Source: DASUCS01 sp041166745
Lineage (GTDB): Bacteria; Actinomycetota; Acidimicrobiia; Acidimicrobiales; JACDCH01
Length of the DNA stretch: 55,717 bases
Direction of reading: 5' to 3'
Assembly (NCBI GenBank): GCA_041166745.1
Contig: JBEEGH010000008.1
Coordinates: 1 to 55,717, forward strand
Shown here: in pieces, positions 42,041 to 49,690 of the stretch
Layout: every line of letters begins with the position of its first letter
Position numbering within the stretch: the first letter of the stretch is position 1
The notes under the pieces: model-generated
Databases searched by the model: none
What the model was told of the DNA's origin: nothing
Seen by the model: the letters and a program-made list of their open reading frames with translations, nothing else
Position numbers and translations under genes: made by a program

Positions 42041-43570
42041 ATGAACGCGGAGGAGCTGGCCAAGGCGACGGAGCGCGCCCTCGCCGGCAACCTCGACGCG
42101 CGACGCGAGAAGCTCGCCGCGCAGAACAAGCTGTTCGTGCGCGATCGCATCGCGCTGTTGCTGGACGAAGGATCGTTCGTCGAGGATGCTCTTCTGGCGA
42201 ACAACATGGCGCCCACCGGTGATCTGCCGGCCGACGGCGTCGTGACTGGTGCCGGTCGCGTCGATGGGCGGGCCGTCTGCGTCGTTGCCAACGACACGAC
42301 TGTCAAGGCCGGATCGTGGGGAGCCCGCACCGTCGAGAAGATCGTGCGGCTCACCGAATACGCATTGCGCCACGAACTGCCGATCTTCTGGCTGGTCGAC
42401 TCCGCCGGCGGACGTATCACCGACCAAGTGGAGCTCTTCCCCGGACGCCGCGGCGCGGGCCGCATCTTCTACAACCAGGTCAAGCTCTCGGGCCGCGTGC
42501 CCCAGATCTGCTGCCTGTTCGGGCCGTCGGCCGCGGGCGGCGCCTACATCCCGAGCTTCTGCGACATCGTCGTCATGGTCGAAGGCAACGCGTCGATGTA
42601 CCTCGGCTCGCCCCGAATGGCCGAGATGGTCATCGGCGAGATCACGACGCTCGAAGAGATGGGCGGCGCGCGCATGCACGCCACCGTGTCGGGATGCGGC
42701 GACAACCTCGCGACCGACGACGAGGACGCTCTCGATCAGGCGAAAGCGTTCTTCAGCTACCTGCCGACATCGTGGCGGCAGGCGCCGCCGCGCTATGCAG
42801 CGGTGCCGCCGACCCGCTCGATCACCAGCGACATCGTGCCGCCCGACGAGCACATCCCGTTCGACATGCACGAACTGATCGACGGACTGGTCGACGGCGA
42901 GTCGTTCTTCGAGATCAAGCCGCTGTACGCGCCGGAGGTCATCGTCGGGCTCGGACGGCTCGACGGCGCGCCTGTCGGCATCGTCGCCAACAATCCTGCG
43001 CAACTCGGCGGCGTGCTGTTCGTCGACTCGGCCGACAAGTGCACGCGCTTCATCAACCTCTGCGACGCGTTCAACGTGCCGCTCGTGTTTCTGGCCGACG
43101 TGCCCGGCTTCATGGTCGGCACCGCCGTCGAGCGTCAAGGCAACAACCGCCACGGCGCCAAGATGGTCACCGCTGTTTCTGAGGCAACCGTGCCCAAGGT
43201 CTCGGTGATCGTGCGCAAGGCCTACGGAGCCGGCCTCTACGCGATGTCCGGCCCGGCATTCGAGCCCGAGGCCACGATCGCCTTGCCGACCGCGAGGATC
43301 GCGGTGATGGGCCCCGAAGCCGCCGTGAACGCGGTCTACGCCAACAAGATCGCCGCGATCGAAGACCTCGACGAACGCGAGGCCTTCGTCGAGGAGCAAC
43401 GGCGGATCTACGACGAAGACGTCGATCTGATGCGCCTCGCGTCCGAGCTCGTGATCGACGCGGTGGTCGACTTCCCGCAACTGCGAGGCGAGATCGTCCG
43501 TCGCCTCGAGATGGCAGGTACCAAGGATCGGTCGTTCAGCGATCGGCGCCACGGCGTCCCGCCCGTCTGA
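42041..43570 (+). CDS. Acyl-CoA carboxylase carboxyltransferase (beta) subunit
   Basis: This 509-residue biotin-dependent carboxyltransferase has tandem crotonase-like folds. Features are IFWLVDSAGGRI, LFGPSAAGGAYIPSFCD, SMYLGSPRMAE, LADVPGFMVGTAVERQGN, KVSVIVRKAYGAGLYAMSGP and ALPTARIAVMGPEAAVNAVY. It could act on acetyl-, propionyl- or another acyl-CoA. The biotin carboxylase subunit is not in the window. ATG 42041 is 1 nt after the phosphatase stop. Confidence 0.92.
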   Translation: MNAEELAKATERALAGNLDARREKLAAQNKLFVRDRIALLLDEGSFVEDALLANNMAPTGDLPADGVVTGAGRVDGRAVCVVANDTTVKAGSWGARTVEKIVRLTEYALRHELPIFWLVDSAGGRITDQVELFPGRRGAGRIFYNQVKLSGRVPQICCLFGPSAAGGAYIPSFCDIVVMVEGNASMYLGSPRMAEMVIGEITTLEEMGGARMHATVSGCGDNLATDDEDALDQAKAFFSYLPTSWRQAPPRYAAVPPTRSITSDIVPPDEHIPFDMHELIDGLVDGESFFEIKPLYAPEVIVGLGRLDGAPVGIVANNPAQLGGVLFVDSADKCTRFINLCDAFNVPLVFLADVPGFMVGTAVERQGNNRHGAKMVTAVSEATVPKVSVIVRKAYGAGLYAMSGPAFEPEATIALPTARIAVMGPEAAVNAVYANKIAAIEDLDEREAFVEEQRRIYDEDVDLMRLASELVIDAVVDFPQLRGEIVRRLEMAGTKDRSFSDRRHGVPPV

Positions 43571-43582
43571 TCGAGTAGGCCC

Positions 43583-43795
43583 GTGCCGTTCTGCGAGGAC
43601 TGCGCCAAGTTCTGGAGCCCCAACACCATGCCGGTCACGGGCAAGTGCCCGGCATGCGGTCTGCAGATCGCGTCGCCGCAGGAAGTGGCGGAGGCGAGCG
43701 ACTACAAAGCGCCCTGGCACTTCAAGCTGATGGTGGCGCTCGCGGTCGTCTATCTCGGCTGGCGCTTCATCCAGCTCATCAGTTGGGTCGTCTGA
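43583..43795 (+). CDS. Small zinc-ribbon membrane protein
   Basis: This 70-residue protein has CEDC near the N-terminus and CPACG at residues 22-26, a four-Cys ribbon. One C-terminal transmembrane segment follows (FKLMVALAVVYLGWRFIQLI). It starts with GTG 12 nt after the carboxylase gene. The function is unknown. Confidence 0.75.
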   Translation: MPFCEDCAKFWSPNTMPVTGKCPACGLQIASPQEVAEASDYKAPWHFKLMVALAVVYLGWRFIQLISWVV

Positions 43796-43818
43796 GCCTG
43801 AGTAGAGTGACTCGCTCA

Positions 43819-43895
43819 CGGGCTGTAGCGCAGTTTGGTAGCGCACCTGACTGGGGGTCAGGGGGTCGTGGGTTCAAATCCCGCCAGCCCGACCA
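43819..43895 (+). tRNA. tRNA-Pro (anticodon GGG)
   Basis: The acceptor stem CGGGCTG (43819-43825) pairs with CAGCCCG (43885-43891). The anticodon stem CCTGA/TCAGG holds loop CTGGGGG, so the anticodon is GGG. GGTTCAAATCC is the T arm, and CCA (43893-43895) is encoded. All arms fold well. Confidence 0.96.
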
Positions 43896-43939
43896 CTGTT
43901 TTCGCAGTCAGAGCGCGTCACCGCGAACGCCTTCGTTGT

Positions 43940-44431
43940 TCAATCGAGAGCCGTCTCAGGAGGCGGATCGACGACGACGCGCCGGAAGCCCCAGGTGTCA
44001 CGGAACCAGGCAGGCAAAGCCTCGTTGAGCGTCAGGTCGAGGAGCCCGCCAGTGTGCTCGTCGACCACCCACCAAGAAACGACGGCGTCGGCATCAGAGT
44101 GGATCGCGTCGGGCGGATCGACGTACACACACCCGAGTAGCTCGGTCTCGTCATCGTTGAGGACCGCGTAGTTGAACGTCTCCTGGGCGGCGATCTCGCG
44201 CTCGTGACGCGCCAAGTCTTGGCGATCCTGGTCGAACGTCATGGTCTCGGGCGGCCAACCCCATGCGGCGCCATATCGCGCCCAGAGGCGTTCCCGGCTA
44301 CCCATCACAGCAGGAAAGTCGACTTCCGTGTCCGATTCGCGGATCGGTCGCAAGTGGTGACCTGTCGACAGTTCAAGGCGCGACGGGGTCACGAACGCCT
44401 CGGGCAACCAGCGTTGGCTCGGGCGATCCAC
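43940..44431 (-). CDS. GNAT-like N-acetyltransferase
   Basis: This 163-residue protein has a GNAT-type layout: LRPIRESDTEVDFPAV at the start, ETFNYAVLNDDETELLGCVYV as the central strands, VVSWWVV, and a C-terminal AWFRDTWGFRRVVVDPP. The acceptor substrate is unknown. The canonical acetyl-CoA loop (R/Q-x-x-G-x-G/A) is not obvious, so the CoA-binding turn is degenerate or I misread it. GTG 44431 follows TACGAT (44443 down to 44438) by 6 nt. Confidence 0.72.
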   Translation of the reverse strand: MDRPSQRWLPEAFVTPSRLELSTGHHLRPIRESDTEVDFPAVMGSRERLWARYGAAWGWPPETMTFDQDRQDLARHEREIAAQETFNYAVLNDDETELLGCVYVDPPDAIHSDADAVVSWWVVDEHTGGLLDLTLNEALPAWFRDTWGFRRVVVDPPPETALD

Positions 44432-44459
44432 GTACGGATCGTAGAAGTTTCGCGATCGA

Positions 44460-44509
44460 AAGCTGACCCGCCCCGCGGAAAGTGCGCTTCCCGCGGGGCG
44501 AGTCAGCTT
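44460..44509. terminator. Long GC-rich bidirectional hairpin
   Basis: The arms (44460-44480 and 44489-44509) match in 19 of 21 pairs, centred on CGCCCCGCGG and CCGCGGGGCG, with an 8-nt loop. It begins inside the stop codon of the small minus-strand frame and lies upstream of the GNAT gene, so it probably ends transcription from the FAD gene side. Confidence 0.75.
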
Positions 44510-44676
44510 GCGAGCACGCGCGATCGCTTCTTCAGCTGCCGAAGCAGCAACGTCTCACGATCCAACAACGCTCGATAGCGGACCGGAAGCACGAAGTCGC
44601 TCCCGCGGGCCGCGTACACCGCGGCGATTTCGACTCGCACCTCATCGAGCCTTCGCTCGTCACGTGTCGGTTGCAC
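44503..44676 (-). CDS. Possible small protein or C-terminal remnant
   Basis: A frame of 57 codons from GTG 44676 reads VQPTRDERRLDE, then VEIAAVYAARGSDFVLPVRY and LLDRETLLLRQLKKRSRV before TGA. Codon use looks coding, and the strong hairpin follows its stop. The same frame stays open upstream to the TAG stop of the FAD gene, so about 78 codons lie in frame directly after that stop. It could be a real small gene, a gene tail separated by a nonsense mutation, or chance. There is no ATG. No family is recognised. Confidence 0.38.
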   Translation of the reverse strand: MQPTRDERRLDEVRVEIAAVYAARGSDFVLPVRYRALLDRETLLLRQLKKRSRVLAS

Positions 44677-44739
44677 GCACTGATGATCGGCACCCGCGGC
44701 GTCGAGGATCAGACGCGTTCGCGCCAGGGCGCGAGATGA

Positions 44740-46143
44740 CTACGTCGATCCTGTAGCGATCTTCACGAACTGCGCTCGTGTCGGGTCGTCGGGCGGCCGG
44801 CCGAGGTCTGGGCTGCCCGCCAGGAACGCATTCACCCGTCCGACAACCTCAGGTCTCCCGAAGACCTCCAAAGGCGAGGCCAGCAAGTGGACGATCTCGG
44901 CCACCGCGTCTCCGACGACGGGATCGGTCTCCGCGCAGGCGAACGCACCCGCGACGAATCGACTCATCGGATCGTCGCCGTCGGGCAGCCGCTCACCCCG
45001 GATGCCCGCCTCGAGCCGTTGGAGACTGGCGGCGTCGATCGCCATCTGGGTGTCGAACCAGATGCCGAGGTTGTCTTGCGTCCATCGATCGAAGGCGGCG
45101 ACGAATTCAATCGGATCATCAGCCGCGCTGTCGACCACTTCGGCGAGGTGTTGCGAGTGCCAGAAGGCCATCGACGTGCCGCGGCCGAGCGTCGGGTTCG
45201 TGTGCAGAGCGGCGTCGCCGAGGGCCACGATCCCGCCGACGATCGGACCATCGTCGTCGACGAGCCTGCGGCGGCGATTCTCGATCTTCGCCATCATCGA
45301 GATGTCCGTGATCGGTTCCCCGGCTTTGAGCCAGGGCGCGGTGAGGGGAACCGCTTCGAGAAACCGCTGGTGCAGGACCGGGTCGCGCATTGCCTCGCGA
45401 TGCGGGTCTCGCACCGACAACGCCAACGTGAGCGAGAAGGTGTCGCTGTCGCCGCCGAATGCCAGGACAGTCGCATAGTCGAGCGGGACGGCGCCCGGGA
45501 CGCGCATCGCAGGGAACTCGCAGCCGGGGCGTAGTCGGTAGTAGCGCGTCAGATAGAAGAAGCCGAGCGGTTGGATCTCCTCGACCACCGGCCGAGCGCC
45601 GACGGCGCGCAACCAGGTCGGTAGTGCAGATCGCCGCCCTCCGGCATCGACGACCAGATCAGCGGTGAGCGTGTCGCCGCTCTCGGTCTTCACGCCGGTG
45701 ACGACCGGAACGCCTGCGCTGCTGGTCACCAGACCGGTCACCGCGTCGCCCGACCGCACGGTGATCCCGGGCTCGCGTTCGACCACCCGCCGGATGACAC
45801 CCTCCGTCACAAGCCGCCTGGTCAGCAACATCGCCTCCCCGTCAGCGCCGCCGGCGCCCACCTCCGCCCGTTGCTCCCGCACCCCACGTTTCACGAGTGC
45901 GTCGAGCACATCGGGAGCCTCTTGTTCGAGCACCCGTCGCGCCCGACCGAGCAATACGTGGGACTGTCGAGACTGCGGCGCACCCCGGCGGCGCCACTCT
46001 CGGGCGTCGTCGTCGGCGCTGTCGCCGGGTGGCGGCCCGTCTCGCTCGATGAGCGTCACACCGTGCCCGCGACGGGCCAAGAACAACGACGCCGACAATC
46101 CTGCGAACCCGCCGCCGCCTATGACGATCTGTGCCACGTCCAC
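44740..46143 (-). CDS. FAD-dependent oxidoreductase (halogenase/geranylgeranyl reductase-like)
   Basis: This 467-residue flavoprotein has an N-terminal Rossmann FAD motif VIGGGGFAGLSASLFLARRG. ADLVVDAGGRRSALPTWL (DG motif variant) and GGIVALGDAALHTNPTLGRG (second FAD segment) follow. The layout resembles FAD monooxygenases and flavin halogenases; the WxWxIP halogenase motif is not seen, so an oxidase or reductase is more likely. Substrate unknown. GTG 46143 is the chosen start. GTG 46137 is almost as good and would remove two residues. Confidence 0.85.
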   Translation of the reverse strand: MDVAQIVIGGGGFAGLSASLFLARRGHGVTLIERDGPPPGDSADDDAREWRRRGAPQSRQSHVLLGRARRVLEQEAPDVLDALVKRGVREQRAEVGAGGADGEAMLLTRRLVTEGVIRRVVEREPGITVRSGDAVTGLVTSSAGVPVVTGVKTESGDTLTADLVVDAGGRRSALPTWLRAVGARPVVEEIQPLGFFYLTRYYRLRPGCEFPAMRVPGAVPLDYATVLAFGGDSDTFSLTLALSVRDPHREAMRDPVLHQRFLEAVPLTAPWLKAGEPITDISMMAKIENRRRRLVDDDGPIVGGIVALGDAALHTNPTLGRGTSMAFWHSQHLAEVVDSAADDPIEFVAAFDRWTQDNLGIWFDTQMAIDAASLQRLEAGIRGERLPDGDDPMSRFVAGAFACAETDPVVGDAVAEIVHLLASPLEVFGRPEVVGRVNAFLAGSPDLGRPPDDPTRAQFVKIATGST

Positions 46144-46167
46144 CCGTCTTGGTCGAAGAGACGGAGA

Positions 46168-46461
46168 CTACGGCTCGTCCTCGCCGGTGTCGTTCCCGAA
46201 GTACGTGCGCAAGTCGACGACCACTGCGCTTCCGGGGATGCCGGCGGCGATGTCGCGGAGTTGGGCGGTGAGGAACTCGAGCCTGCGCACCGCGATGAGC
46301 AGCACGCTGTCGCGTCCGGACCCGCCGACCTCGTATGCCATCGCCGCGTCGATCGCGCCTCGAATCGCGGCGACGGTACCGAGCATCGAGTGGGCCAGCA
46401 CTGCGGTGAAACCGGTCTCGTCCGCCGCGATGACGGTGGAAGAGGGCAGTTCGTCGGCCAT
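46168..46461 (-). CDS. Lone DHp/HisKA-like helical hairpin protein
   Basis: This protein of about 97 residues contains VLAHSMLGTVAAIRGAIDA (resembling the H-box with phospho-acceptor His), then LLIAVRRLEFLTAQLRDIA as the second helix. These form the two-helix DHp hairpin of histidine kinases, but no ATPase domain follows. It may be a phosphotransfer or dimerisation adaptor, or simply unrelated helices. ATG 46461 has a GGAG ribosome-binding site; in-frame ATG 46479 and TTG 46515 are alternatives. It lies upstream of the FAD gene on the same strand. Confidence 0.6.
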   Translation of the reverse strand: MADELPSSTVIAADETGFTAVLAHSMLGTVAAIRGAIDAAMAYEVGGSGRDSVLLIAVRRLEFLTAQLRDIAAGIPGSAVVVDLRTYFGNDTGEDEP

Positions 46462-46538
46462 GACCGCTCCAGTCAACATTCGCGCCCGTGGCGGCGTCAC
46501 CAGGGACTGGAGCAACGCTGTAGAGAGACTAGCCGCTC

Positions 46539-47039
46539 CTACTGCGGATCGGGTCCGATCAAGGAATGGCGCAGCCGGCTGATTTCCATGGCGATACGAG
46601 CCGTGTCGGCCGTCGGTACGGCCTTGCGCACGGCCGTCAGCTCCGGGATCAATGCGGCGACGACGGCCTCGACATTCGCCTGACCCTGCGCGGCCACCAC
46701 ACGCTCGACGATCGCAGGAACGTCGATCTCCGTATCAGCGCCCACGGCCTTGAGCACCTCGGTGAACGCGTTCGTCATCGCGGTGCCAGACGCATCGAGC
46801 TCTGACCGCAGCATGGTGACCTGGTCGCGCAGCACCTCGAGCTCGACCTCGATCTTGGCGAAACTGGCCGCGAGCGCATCGGCGAGGGCACCGCGGTCGG
46901 CGACGGTTCCGTCTCGCAGCGCGCTGATCTCGTTGAGAAGCTGCTGCAAGAGGCCGCCCCCACCCTGCGTGGGCGCATCGGCCGGGAAGTCCTCGATCTG
47001 CCACTCGTCGTCCGTGTCGGGGGTGTCGTTGGTGCTCAT
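46539..47039 (-). CDS. Coiled-coil protein of unknown function
   Basis: This 166-residue acidic protein is largely heptad-patterned. LLQQLLNEISALRDGTVADR and FAKIEVELEVLRDQVTMLRS are the clearest parts, and LIPELTAVRKAVPTADTARI follows. The N-terminus is acidic and probably disordered (STNDTPDTDDEWQIEDFPAD). There is no signal peptide or membrane segment. ATG 47039 lies 10 nt after TATCCT (47055 down to 47050). It may form part of a minus-strand group with the DHp-like and FAD genes. Confidence 0.7.
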   Translation of the reverse strand: MSTNDTPDTDDEWQIEDFPADAPTQGGGGLLQQLLNEISALRDGTVADRGALADALAASFAKIEVELEVLRDQVTMLRSELDASGTAMTNAFTEVLKAVGADTEIDVPAIVERVVAAQGQANVEAVVAALIPELTAVRKAVPTADTARIAMEISRLRHSLIGPDPQ

Positions 47040-47108
47040 GAACGTCCCGAGGATAGTTCGGTGTCAGCAGCATTCGGACACCGCAACGAACGCGCGACAC
47101 TTGCCTCG

Positions 47109-47672
47109 ATGAGCCGGTACGTGGCGGTAGCGCTCATCGCCGTCCTCAGCCTCGGGCTCACGAGTCCGGCCGACGCGCAGGACGCAGGATTCGAGCTCAC
47201 CGTGACGCACGAAGCCACCGCTTCGGATCATGCCGTCGTCGTGACGGCCACGACGTCCGGCGCCGACCAGATCGGGCCGGAGACGATCAACCTCTTCTTG
47301 CGATCCGACCTCGACGACCAACTTCGACCGAAACCTGCTCGCACCGGGATCCAAGTCGATCTCGTGCGGATCGATCCGCGAACGACGCGTGCCGTTGTCG
47401 CCCTTCCGTCGGTGGGCGAATGGATCGTGCTGCCGTTCGCCGATCTTGCCGCGCCGGATCTCGCTCCACTGCAGAGCGCCGACCGCTTGCCGATCGTGTC
47501 GTTCTTCGTGCCATGGTCGGACTCATCGACGCGGATTCGGGCTCCACGCTCCTCGAGCTCGTGGCCACAACTCGCGGTCGTGGGCGGTGGCGCGGTCGTC
47601 GCTGCACTGATCGTCCTCGCGCTGTTCCGCGTGCTCGACCGACGCCGATCGACGCCTTCCAGCACCGCGTAA
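47109..47672 (+). CDS. Secreted, C-terminally membrane-anchored protein
   Basis: This 187-residue protein has a signal peptide (MSRYVAVALIAVLSLGLTSP, cleavage near ADAQ). A beta-rich extracellular domain (ELTVTHEATASDHAVVVTAT) follows. A C-terminal membrane segment (LAVVGGGAVVAALIVLALF) ends in RVLDRRR, so it faces outward with a short inner tail. Family unknown. GTG 47061 is in frame but would place 16 residues before the signal peptide; ATG 47109 is preferred. Confidence 0.7.
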   Translation: MSRYVAVALIAVLSLGLTSPADAQDAGFELTVTHEATASDHAVVVTATTSGADQIGPETINLFLRSDLDDQLRPKPARTGIQVDLVRIDPRTTRAVVALPSVGEWIVLPFADLAAPDLAPLQSADRLPIVSFFVPWSDSSTRIRAPRSSSSWPQLAVVGGGAVVAALIVLALFRVLDRRRSTPSSTA

Positions 47673-47678
47673 CGGCGG

Positions 47679-48941
47679 TCAGCGCGCTTGGGCCAGGCGC
47701 TTCTCGACCAACTCCGTCATCGACCACGACGGGTTCAGTTGGCCGACCATGCCCGTCTGCACGATCAGGACACGGCCGATCATGATCAGCTCCTCGGGCA
47801 GCGTGACGAGTGGGTCCTCGCGCGCCGCACCGACGAGCCGAGACCAGGCCGCCTCGCGATTCTCCTCGCCGGCATCGGCGTCGAACAGGCTGGCGAAGGC
47901 CACGAGCGACTGCACGTCGCCGGAACGCGTGCGAAAGCCGAGCGCCTCGAGCGCTTCGGCCGATGCCTGTAGATCGCCCGTGACACCGGCGGCGTAGAGA
48001 TCGCACAAACCGAGACGCGTGCGCTCGGACAGCTCCGCGCAGGCGCCGAAGTCGACGATGCCGAGACGGGGACCGTCGGCGCGCTCCTGCAACAAGAAGT
48101 TGCCGGGATGGGGATCCGCGTGCACGAACCCGTCGACGAGGATCTGCTTCAGGAACGCATCCACGAGAATCCGTAGCGCTTCCTCGGCGGTCTCGCGATC
48201 CACTTCCCGCAGCGCGTGCCCGAGGTTGCGTCCCTCGATCCAATCCATCACGAGCACTCGCCCCCGGGAGAGGGAGTAGTGCACGGACGGCACCTCGACG
48301 GTCGGCTCAGTGGCGAAGTTGGCTCGGAACCGCTCGATGTTCGCGGCTTCGTGGACGTAGTCCAGCTCCGAGAGGATCGTGCGCTCGAGCTGGCGCGAGA
48401 TGGTCGGGAGATCGACGCCGCGGACGAAACGGGCAACGAGGTTCAGGATGCGCGTCGTGTCCTTTGCCTCGCGCGGCACGATCTCGGCGACCTTCGGGTA
48501 CTGCACCTTCACCGCGACCGACCGACCATCGTCGAGCGACGCTCGGTGCACCTGCGCCAGCGAGGCTGCGGATGCGGAGTGCGCGTCGAATTCCGCAAAG
48601 TGTTCGGCCACCGGGCCGAGGTCCTCCTCGATGACCTTCAAGACGACCGAAGCCGGTGCGGGCGGTACCCGGTCCTGGAGCTTGGAGAGCTCGCGGACGT
48701 AGGCGTCGGGCAGCAGGTCCGGGCGGGCGGACACGAACTGGCCGAACTTGAGAAACCCGCCTCGCAGCCGTATCGCGGCGTTGTAGAGCTCCCGAGCACC
48801 AGCTTCGTGAAGGGGATCCAGCGAGCCCCTCGATCCCCACGGGAGCTTTCGGGCGCCGTAGCGGACGCCGAGTCGGGCCGCCGTGCCGTAGATCAGGGCC
48901 CGTCTTGCCGCCGGCGAGCCGGGCAGCTCCCACGCCTCCAT
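47679..48941 (-). CDS. ABC1/UbiB-family atypical kinase
   Basis: This 420-residue protein kinase-like protein belongs to the UbiB/ADCK family, which supports isoprenoid-quinone and lipid metabolism. Motifs are LKFGQFVSARPDLLPD (KxGQ), ASAASLAQVHRA (Ala-rich loop), VAVKVQYP (Lys), GFVHADPHPGNFLL and LGIVDFGACAEL (DFG). ATG 48941 is chosen because TACACT (48958 down to 48953) lies 11 nt upstream, on a box shared with the divergent SRAP gene. No membrane helix is obvious, unlike many family members. Confidence 0.88.
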   Translation of the reverse strand: MEAWELPGSPAARRALIYGTAARLGVRYGARKLPWGSRGSLDPLHEAGARELYNAAIRLRGGFLKFGQFVSARPDLLPDAYVRELSKLQDRVPPAPASVVLKVIEEDLGPVAEHFAEFDAHSASAASLAQVHRASLDDGRSVAVKVQYPKVAEIVPREAKDTTRILNLVARFVRGVDLPTISRQLERTILSELDYVHEAANIERFRANFATEPTVEVPSVHYSLSRGRVLVMDWIEGRNLGHALREVDRETAEEALRILVDAFLKQILVDGFVHADPHPGNFLLQERADGPRLGIVDFGACAELSERTRLGLCDLYAAGVTGDLQASAEALEALGFRTRSGDVQSLVAFASLFDADAGEENREAAWSRLVGAAREDPLVTLPEELIMIGRVLIVQTGMVGQLNPSWSMTELVEKRLAQAR

Positions 48942-48952
48942 GTCGGCACGCG

Positions 48953-48962
48953 AGTGTAGGTT
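48953..48962. promoter_or_regulatory. Symmetric divergent -10 element (UbiB-like / SRAP)
   Basis: AGTGTAGGTT gives TACACT on the minus strand, 11 nt from ATG 48941, and TAGGTT on the plus strand, 8 nt from ATG 48971. The central TA (48957-48958) is shared. Confidence 0.58.
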
Positions 48963-48970
48963 CGTCGCGG

Positions 48971-49690
48971 ATGTGCGGCCGATTCGTCTCGTCGTCACCG
49001 CCCGACGAGCTGGCCAAGTACTTCGACGTCGAAGCCGTCGCCGAATCGGTGTTCGAGCCCAACTACAACGTGGCGCCGAGCCTCGACGTGTACGTGGTCG
49101 TGAAGACCGGCGGGGTGCGCCGCCTCGACTCGTTCCATTGGGGATTGGTCCCGTTCTGGGCCAAGGATCCGTCGACGGGCAACAAGATGATCAACGCCCG
49201 AGCCGAGTCCGTCGCGACGAACAACGCCTACAAACGGGCCTTCACGAAACGGCGGTGCCTCATCCCGGCCGACGGCTTCTACGAGTGGAAGAAGGTGCCC
49301 GGCCAGAAGGCCAAGCAGCCCTACTTCATCCACCGAGCCGATGGTGAACCCATGGCGTTCGCCGGCCTGTGGGAGATCTGGCGGCCGACCGAAGACGTCG
49401 ATCGCACCACCGACCCGCTGCGCAGCTGCACGATCATCACCGGCCAACCCAACGAGAAGATCGCTCCGATCCACGATCGAATGCCGGTGATGCTGCCGCC
49501 CAGCGCGTGGGACGAATGGCTCGACCCCGAGAACGCCGATCTCGAAACACTCGGCAAGCTCCTCGTGCCCGCGCCGGCATCGCTGCTCGAACTCCATCCG
49601 GTGAGCCGAGCGGTCAGCAACGTGCGCGAGAACGGTGCGAGGTTGATCGAGCCCGTACCGGCGGATGCCGAGCAGGATCAACTCCTTTGA
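48971..49690 (+). CDS. SRAP (YedK/HMCES) family protein
   Basis: This 239-residue protein forms a covalent link with abasic sites in single-stranded DNA through Cys2 after Met removal, shielding them from error-prone repair. MCGRFVSS gives the Cys. NYNVAPSLDVYV, RRLDSFHWGLVPFWA, NARAESVATNN, PADGFYEWKK (Glu), TIITGQPNEKIAPIHDRMPV (His) and SNVREN are family motifs. ATG 48971 follows TAGGTT by 8 nt, so the catalytic Cys is exactly at position 2. Confidence 0.94.
   Translation: MCGRFVSSSPPDELAKYFDVEAVAESVFEPNYNVAPSLDVYVVVKTGGVRRLDSFHWGLVPFWAKDPSTGNKMINARAESVATNNAYKRAFTKRRCLIPADGFYEWKKVPGQKAKQPYFIHRADGEPMAFAGLWEIWRPTEDVDRTTDPLRSCTIITGQPNEKIAPIHDRMPVMLPPSAWDEWLDPENADLETLGKLLVPAPASLLELHPVSRAVSNVRENGARLIEPVPADAEQDQLL

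Noticed and set aside
44482..44756. Two plus-strand frames of about 80 codons
   Set aside because: They overlap the hairpin and the minus-strand frame, which has better codon use and ends at the terminator; they lack any motif.
43819..47672. Genomic island inserted at tRNA-Pro
   Set aside because: The genes downstream are less conserved, but I found no integrase, no direct repeat of the tRNA 3' end and no obvious change in base composition.
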